This document shows positions 59,425 through 64,000 of a stretch of 64,000 nucleotides of DNA, piece after piece (positions within the stretch are counted from its first letter, which is position 1; each line of letters begins with the position of its first letter). Both the position numbers and the translations under genes were made by a program. The notes under the pieces are model-generated. The model worked only from the letters and a program-made list of their open reading frames with translations. It ran no database searches and was not told where the DNA came from. This stretch comes from Candidatus Saccharimonadota bacterium (GTDB lineage Bacteria > Patescibacteriota > Saccharimonadia > Saccharimonadales > Saccharimonadaceae), in contig JAGCVL010000005.1 in the NCBI GenBank assembly GCA_017962365.1, positions 1 to 64,000 of the forward strand. The letters are read 5' to 3'.

Positions 59425-60918
59425 CTATTTCCTCTTCGTCACCGCAAATGCCATCACACCAGTCACGACCATAATCGCGCCAAATATCGGCAATCCCGTC
59501 ACCGCGTGAGTGAGACCATTCGCTTGCATACCAGTATCCGGTGCCCCCGGCACAACCACATCGTCATCCGACTCCTCAGATTCCGTCGACTCAGCCAGCA
59601 CATATGTCGAAAAATGCGTCGTCTCAAATACCACCATGTTGCCAACTATCTTACCGCGATGTTCCTCAAGTTCACCAGTTTCAAAGTTCTTCCAATACGC
59701 CGAAATCGCCTTCATCCCTTTCAAAATCTCTGGCACTGGTATCGATACGGTAAAACCATCCTCACTCTCCGATATTTCCCCATTAAACGATGCCGACCGT
59801 AGTCCGATCTCGTACGCATAAAACTTATCGCCAAAATCTTCAATCATCCCCTTATCATCAGACCCAAGATCCTCAGCATAAGTCAACGCATCCCCCGGCA
59901 AATCAGTCGCTTTCGTGGTAATATTTATATCAGTCAAGACATCCGTCGAATTTACATATGACGGATCCGTAACCTTAGATGAATCAGCCACGATTATCAT
60001 ATTGTAGCAAATTCCCATCTTAGTCCCATCCACCTCAATCTGCGGGCAGATACCATAAACTCTGTTATCTAAATATTTTTTAACATATTCATATGAATCA
60101 AAATACTCTTCCGGTTTTTCGCAGTACGGATCACTTCCGCACTCCGCCGCATAAAATTCCCGCACCGTTTGCGTTACTTCATCATCTATTTCTATCATGC
60201 TCGCCACTTCGTCGCCAAACGCTTCAGTAATCCGCTTTTTCAACGCATTAACATAATCCTCAGCATCACTCTCAACATAGAAAATATGCGGCGCATAAAC
60301 CATCACATTCCCATCATAAGTATTATAGAGTGTACCATTGTAATATACTTTCGCCATCCCACCCTGAAAATCTAGCAACGGGTCATATCCACCCATTCTC
60401 ACATCGATGCTAAATTCCAAGTTTCTATTATCAATAAAAGTCCTCATTTCGGAAGAAAACGTCGGTAGCAATGGTGTGTTTTCGGCCATTCCAACTTGTA
60501 CGAGATATTTCAAGAAATCAAGATCGGAGACAAAGAAGCCCTTCTCCGGAAATTCCAAATCATCCATCAATTTATCAATCAGCTCATCCGCCTTGGCATC
60601 GTATATATACTTAATCTCGTAATATTCATCCGTCCACTCCGTCCCATAACGTACCAATTTGCATTTAGTAAAATCGTCCTTACAGTTCCATTCGCCCATA
60701 GATGTAATCCCCCATCCGCCACGAGTGAGACTAGCAATCTCTTCGTTAAGTACATACTGCTCGACTTCGTTCTCTGGTGGAGCCATATTTACATGGAACG
60801 CCCCATCTTCGCTTAACCCAGACCCGTCAAACTCTACCGCAAATACATTTGCGCCAAGCCCAACAGACAGCAAAGCCATACTTGCCGCCATTAAACCAAT
60901 TTTACTTTTTAATGCCAT
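59425..60918 (-). CDS. Exported surface protein with PDTG cell-wall sorting-like signal
   Basis: 497 residues. Signal peptide (LKSKIGLMAASMALLSVGLGANVFA), a long external region with three or four Cys pairs, and a C-terminal APDTGMQANGL, hydrophobic helix (LPIFGAIMVVTGVMAFAV) and KRK tail. This is the layout of an LPxTG sorting signal with PDTG kept and the first Leu replaced by Ala. No sortase is in the window, so wall anchoring is inference. AAGGAG lies upstream of the ATG. Confidence 0.8.
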   Translation of the reverse strand: MALKSKIGLMAASMALLSVGLGANVFAVEFDGSGLSEDGAFHVNMAPPENEVEQYVLNEEIASLTRGGWGITSMGEWNCKDDFTKCKLVRYGTEWTDEYYEIKYIYDAKADELIDKLMDDLEFPEKGFFVSDLDFLKYLVQVGMAENTPLLPTFSSEMRTFIDNRNLEFSIDVRMGGYDPLLDFQGGMAKVYYNGTLYNTYDGNVMVYAPHIFYVESDAEDYVNALKKRITEAFGDEVASMIEIDDEVTQTVREFYAAECGSDPYCEKPEEYFDSYEYVKKYLDNRVYGICPQIEVDGTKMGICYNMIIVADSSKVTDPSYVNSTDVLTDINITTKATDLPGDALTYAEDLGSDDKGMIEDFGDKFYAYEIGLRSASFNGEISESEDGFTVSIPVPEILKGMKAISAYWKNFETGELEEHRGKIVGNMVVFETTHFSTYVLAESTESEESDDDVVVPGAPDTGMQANGLTHAVTGLPIFGAIMVVTGVMAFAVTKRK

Positions 60919-60968
60919 AAATTACTCCTTATGTTTATATTATATATAATATAAACTAGGAGTCAACC

Positions 60969-61607
60969 CTACTTGTATTTAAACCCTAGCCATTCATAAA
61001 AATTCATCGCTGTCGGCAACCCCAAATTTTTCAACGTCAAATTTGTCACATCATCCACAATTACCAACGTAAACAAAGTAATCGTAAGCGTCAGAAACGC
61101 TCGCTTCGTCATTTTTTGCGCCACTTTCACACAAAACGGCACCAGCGAATATACGAGTAGTAGCGCTCCAATCCCAAACACAGCCGCACTCGCCGGACAT
61201 ACAAATCCATTAATATTTCCCCACCCAAACCACGCATGCGTATAGTCCCAATATCTCGTCCCATCGCCCAATGTATACACCACCCATCCAGCAAAAAGTT
61301 CCAACGCTCCGCATACCAAAGCAGACACCACGAAAACCGCCCACGGATATTTCCTAAGTTTATAAGTAGCTATCAAAATCGCCACCGCACCATACGCATA
61401 CAAATTTATCCAAGGCAGAAAATTCCCACCCTTAATATACAGAGCCTTAAATCCCCCTCCAATTTCCTGCAACATAAATTCCCACACCCACCCCACAAAA
61501 CCAGCCAAAACTACTATTAGCAAAAATACACCAATCTTTTGATATTTCTCTAGTTTTATTTTTCCATCAATATAATCTGGGTAGCGAAAAGATTTATCCT
61601 TAACCAT
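60969..61607 (-). CDS. CmpB-type putative ABC-transporter permease (PF06541-like)
   Basis: 212 residues with about six TM helices. Characteristic positions are FVGWVWEFML near the first helix, GNFLPWINLYAYGAVA, and RYWDYTHAWFGWGNINGFVCP, which match the W..E, YG and RxWDYS...N.G.IC pattern of the family. Start at 61607 is set by a TGGTATAAT promoter (TATAAT 61619-61614) six bases upstream. Substrate unknown; no ATPase partner nearby. Confidence 0.8.
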   Translation of the reverse strand: MVKDKSFRYPDYIDGKIKLEKYQKIGVFLLIVVLAGFVGWVWEFMLQEIGGGFKALYIKGGNFLPWINLYAYGAVAILIATYKLRKYPWAVFVVSALVCGALELFAGWVVYTLGDGTRYWDYTHAWFGWGNINGFVCPASAAVFGIGALLLVYSLVPFCVKVAQKMTKRAFLTLTITLFTLVIVDDVTNLTLKNLGLPTAMNFYEWLGFKYK

Positions 61608-61635
61608 AACCCCATTATACCACAAACAAAATTTA

Positions 61636-63153
61636 CTACTTCGCGTATTCTACTGCGCGTGTTTCACGAATCACGTTCACCTTAATTACACCAGGATAAC
61701 TCATCGTCGCTTCGATCTTATTTGCAATATCGCGTGCAAGCTTCAAAGCTGAAAGATCATCAATCGACTTCGGCTCCACAATTACCCGAACCTCACGCCC
61801 AGCCGAAATTGCATAGGCTTTGTCAATGCCTGGGAATGATGTTGCAATATTTTCAAGATCACGCATTCTCTCAGCAAAGTTCTCCGCTGAAATATTTCTT
61901 GCACCCGGACGTGCTGCACTCATCGCATCACAAATCTTCACGATGATTGCCTCCGGAGTCGTCGGCTCAATATCATCATGATGCGCCGCCATTGCATGAA
62001 CCACAGGTTCTGGCATACCATATTTCTTCGCAAGTTCCGCACCAATCTCTGCATGCTTGCCCTCAATCTTGTGCGTTACAGCTTTACCCACATCATGAAG
62101 AAGCGCCGCCGTCTTCGCAACTCTCTTATCCGCACCAATCTCTTCCGCAATCATACCGGCCACATGTGCCATTTCGATCGAATGCAGAAGCACATTCTGG
62201 CCATACGACGTCCTAAACTTGAGTTCACCAAGTAGGTGCACTAATTCTCGCGGAATGCCAACTAGTCCTACTTCGCGCACTGCATCTTCGCCCGCTCGCA
62301 CTACTTCCTTTTCAATTTCCTTTTCGCCCTTCGCTACTGCTTCTTCAATTGAAGCTGGGTTGATTCGTCCATCCTTCATCAAACGCTCAAGGGCATACCT
62401 TGCCACCTGCCGACGAATCGGATCAAACGAAGATAACACCACCATTCCCGGCGTATCGTCTACCATAATATCCACACCAGTCGCACGTTGCAAAGCCTGA
62501 ATATTTCGTCCCTCTTTACCAATAATCCGCCCCTTCATATCGTCATCCGGGAGCTTCAGTGCCGTCACAGTCCTATCTGCCGTCACCTCGGACGACATTC
62601 TCTCCATCGCCGTGAGAAGCAAAGCCTGCGCCGCTTCATCTACGTCGTGCTTAATCTCTTTCTGCTCCTTCACTACGAGACCAGCCAAATCCTGCTTGAT
62701 ATCATTTTCGGTCATCTTCATCAACTTCTCGCGCGCCTCAGCCTTCGAGAGTCCAGCAATCTTTTCCAATTTCTCATGCTGTTTCTCCCGAATTTCCCGA
62801 ATCTCACCCTTCAAAGCTTCAATCTCTTTTTCCTCGCGTCCAAGTTTCTCGGTCTTTTTCTCAAGCGTATCAAGCTTTGCATCAAGCGCCGTCTCGCGTT
62901 CGCTCAAGCGATTTTCAGTTTTCTTCCACTCTTTGCGACGCTCGTTCTCTTCAGCCTGACTTTTTTCGGTCACTTCTGCAGCTTCTTTTCTAGCGGCTAG
63001 CACGATATCCGACGCTTCACGCTTCGCCTTTCGCACCAAATCATCAGCCTTATCTTTACCACCATTTTCATTGTGCTTGTTATACGCAAAAATTCCTCCC
63101 GCGCCAGCCGCAAGTCCAACCACTGCGGCAATAATCGGAATTACTATTTCCAT
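61636..63153 (-). CDS. rny: Ribonuclease Y
   Basis: 505 residues: N-terminal TM anchor (EIVIPIIAAVVGLAAGAGGIFAY), a long charged coiled coil to about 200, a KH domain with GRIIGKEGRNIQALQRATGVDI near 210, and an HD domain with HSIEMAHVAGMIA and LLHDVGKAVTH near 335-355. It begins mRNA decay at the membrane. AAAGGGA lies ahead of the ATG; an extended -10 (TGTTATAAT, TATAAT 63249-63244) is about 90 bp upstream, so the mRNA has a normal leader. Confidence 0.97.
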   Translation of the reverse strand: MEIVIPIIAAVVGLAAGAGGIFAYNKHNENGGKDKADDLVRKAKREASDIVLAARKEAAEVTEKSQAEENERRKEWKKTENRLSERETALDAKLDTLEKKTEKLGREEKEIEALKGEIREIREKQHEKLEKIAGLSKAEAREKLMKMTENDIKQDLAGLVVKEQKEIKHDVDEAAQALLLTAMERMSSEVTADRTVTALKLPDDDMKGRIIGKEGRNIQALQRATGVDIMVDDTPGMVVLSSFDPIRRQVARYALERLMKDGRINPASIEEAVAKGEKEIEKEVVRAGEDAVREVGLVGIPRELVHLLGELKFRTSYGQNVLLHSIEMAHVAGMIAEEIGADKRVAKTAALLHDVGKAVTHKIEGKHAEIGAELAKKYGMPEPVVHAMAAHHDDIEPTTPEAIIVKICDAMSAARPGARNISAENFAERMRDLENIATSFPGIDKAYAISAGREVRVIVEPKSIDDLSALKLARDIANKIEATMSYPGVIKVNVIRETRAVEYAK

Positions 63154-63302
63154 ATTCCCTTTCTAATTGTTTTTGCCGATATTTTTCTTATACCAGCGGG
63201 TTAACAAATAACATCAAATTTAAATTTTAAATATTACTTTATTATTATAACACGTTTACTATGATTTACTAAGTTTTTCCCACCCCACCAAAATGTCAAA
63301 TA

Positions 63303-63560
63303 TTACAAAATACTAGCACTAAGTCTCATTTCTACACATCCCGTAGAAACATTTCTCACCACGAGATCCACACCATTGCACGCTCGCTCAATCCGATGTG
63401 TTACCCAGCCCGATGAATTTCGCACTACTAGCGAATTTGAAACCAAGCTCCCCTCGATATACGACGACGAGCCATCCGGCGCATGATAAATCACGCCGTT
63501 TCTCACCAACATCTCTTCCAAATATCCCATTTCAATTTCAATATACCCCCCTTCCAACAA
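63303..63560 (-). CDS. Small hypothetical protein downstream of dnaJ
   Basis: Up to 85 residues if it begins at a TTG near 63560, or 75 from ATG 63530. GGAAGGGGGG lies near the first option. Beta-rich sequence (GSSSYIEGSLVSNSLVVRNSSGWVTHRIERACNGVDLVVRNVS) with two Cys; no family recognised. It begins 35 bp after the dnaJ stop and may be co-transcribed. Confidence 0.5.
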   Translation of the reverse strand: MLEGGYIEIEMGYLEEMLVRNGVIYHAPDGSSSYIEGSLVSNSLVVRNSSGWVTHRIERACNGVDLVVRNVSTGCVEMRLSASIL

Positions 63561-63594
63561 AAAAGCAAGCTTGAGTATTAAACAAAACTAAATT

Positions 63595-64000
63595 TTAGCC
63601 CCAAAACCCACGCTTTTTGGATTTTTTAAATTCCTCTAGAAGTTCCTTTTGCTTCTTAGATAAATTCTTTGGCGTCTCCACAATCACTGTTACGATGTGC
63701 GGACCTCTATCACCATCAGCGCGAAACGGCACACCATGCCCAGATAATTTAAATGGCGTCCCAGACTGTGTCCCAGCTGGCACCTTCATTGTCACCACGC
63801 CATCTACCGTCTCCACGTCAATCTCACAACCAAGTGCCGCATCCACCATATCAATCGTCTGCTCAGACAGAATAATCGCACCCTCACGCGTGAGAGATTT
63901 GTGTGGCTTTACTCTTACTCGTACATACAAATCGCCAGCTTCGCCACCCTCCGGCGCTTCACCACCCTTACCGCGTAGTCTAATCGACATGCCATCGTCA
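63595..64000 (-). CDS. dnaJ: Chaperone DnaJ, C-terminal part (5' end outside window)
   Basis: The frame is open to the right edge, so only the C-terminal ~135 residues are seen. They read ...DDGMSIRLRGKGGEAPEGGEAGDLYVRVRVKPHKSL, then GCEIDVETVDGVVTMKVPAGTQSGTPFKLSGHGVP, which is the C-terminal substrate-binding domain II and dimerisation end of DnaJ. The J-domain and zinc fingers are not visible, so class I versus class II cannot be decided. The tail (KKQKELLEEFKKSKKRGFWG) is short. Confidence 0.92.
   Translation of the reverse strand, partial: DDGMSIRLRGKGGEAPEGGEAGDLYVRVRVKPHKSLTREGAIILSEQTIDMVDAALGCEIDVETVDGVVTMKVPAGTQSGTPFKLSGHGVPFRADGDRGPHIVTVIVETPKNLSKKQKELLEEFKKSKKRGFWG

Overview
This 64 kb window is a compact, moderately AT-rich bacterial segment. 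The organism is most likely a member of the Patescibacteria/CPR, and Candidatus Saccharibacteria (TM7) is my best guess (inference, moderate confidence). The reasons are: very tight packing; many small lineage-specific proteins; a minimal set of core genes; type IV pilus/competence genes; a DUF2207 protein with a Gly-rich tail; CCA encoded in the tRNA genes; standard use of TGA as stop; and a repeated promoter layout in which TGnTATAAT lies exactly 6-7 nt before the start codon, implying leaderless mRNAs.

Layout. 1-7.4 kb: a repeat-rich coiled-coil protein cut by the window edge, tRNA-Gly and tRNA-His, tpiA, RNase HI, a large InlB-repeat surface protein, a eukaryote-type phosphomannomutase-like HAD protein, a degenerate PfkB-like protein and ribosomal protein L25. 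7.4-13.8 kb: an orphan 124-aa gene with a consensus promoter, hrcA-grpE under a CIRCE operator, an NMP-kinase-like protein, a lamin-tail surface protein, and a membrane protein followed by a disulfide-reductase-like flavoprotein lacking both redox cysteines. 13.8-28 kb: fMet and Ile(UAU) tRNAs, three pilin-like genes, aspS, a DsbA-like thioredoxin, a methyltransferase, a PilB/GspE ATPase, YebC, ComEC, a cluster of Arg/Arg/Met tRNAs and another prepilin. This region looks like the pilus and DNA-uptake apparatus. 28-43 kb: ruvB with a DUF2207 gene, CIRCE-controlled dnaK, a Pta-like gene with glmM and an acetyltransferase, and a cell-surface polysaccharide cluster (WaaL-like, glycosyltransferase, sugar-phosphate transferase) next to glmS. 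42-46.2 kb: redox defence, comprising rubrerythrin, TspO and a four-gene operon gpx-ohrR-trxA-trxB with a 24-bp perfect palindrome over its promoter.

46.2-59.1 kb is an accessory island just 3' of tRNA-Lys. It holds an orphan CdiA-type nuclease domain protein and a retron (structured RNA region, 61-aa cationic protein, RT with NAxxH and VTG motifs), both bracketed by 164-bp direct repeats. It continues with a 1335-aa HTH/Mrr-nuclease/P-loop NTPase/solenoid protein, a DpnD/PcfM-like protein, an HNH nuclease divergent from a MazG-like pyrophosphohydrolase, a GIY-YIG/DUF2075 ATPase, a NERD nuclease protein and a membrane/solenoid protein. It reads as a stack of mostly undescribed anti-phage modules and is the most interesting part of the window. 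59-64 kb returns to core genes: tRNA-Lys, a surface protein with a PDTG-type sorting signal, a CmpB-type membrane protein, RNase Y and the 3' part of dnaJ.

A recurrent oddity is that three tRNA genes (Gly, Ile, Met) are each followed by a second, partial copy of their own 3' end, broken in the T-loop, placed before the terminator.
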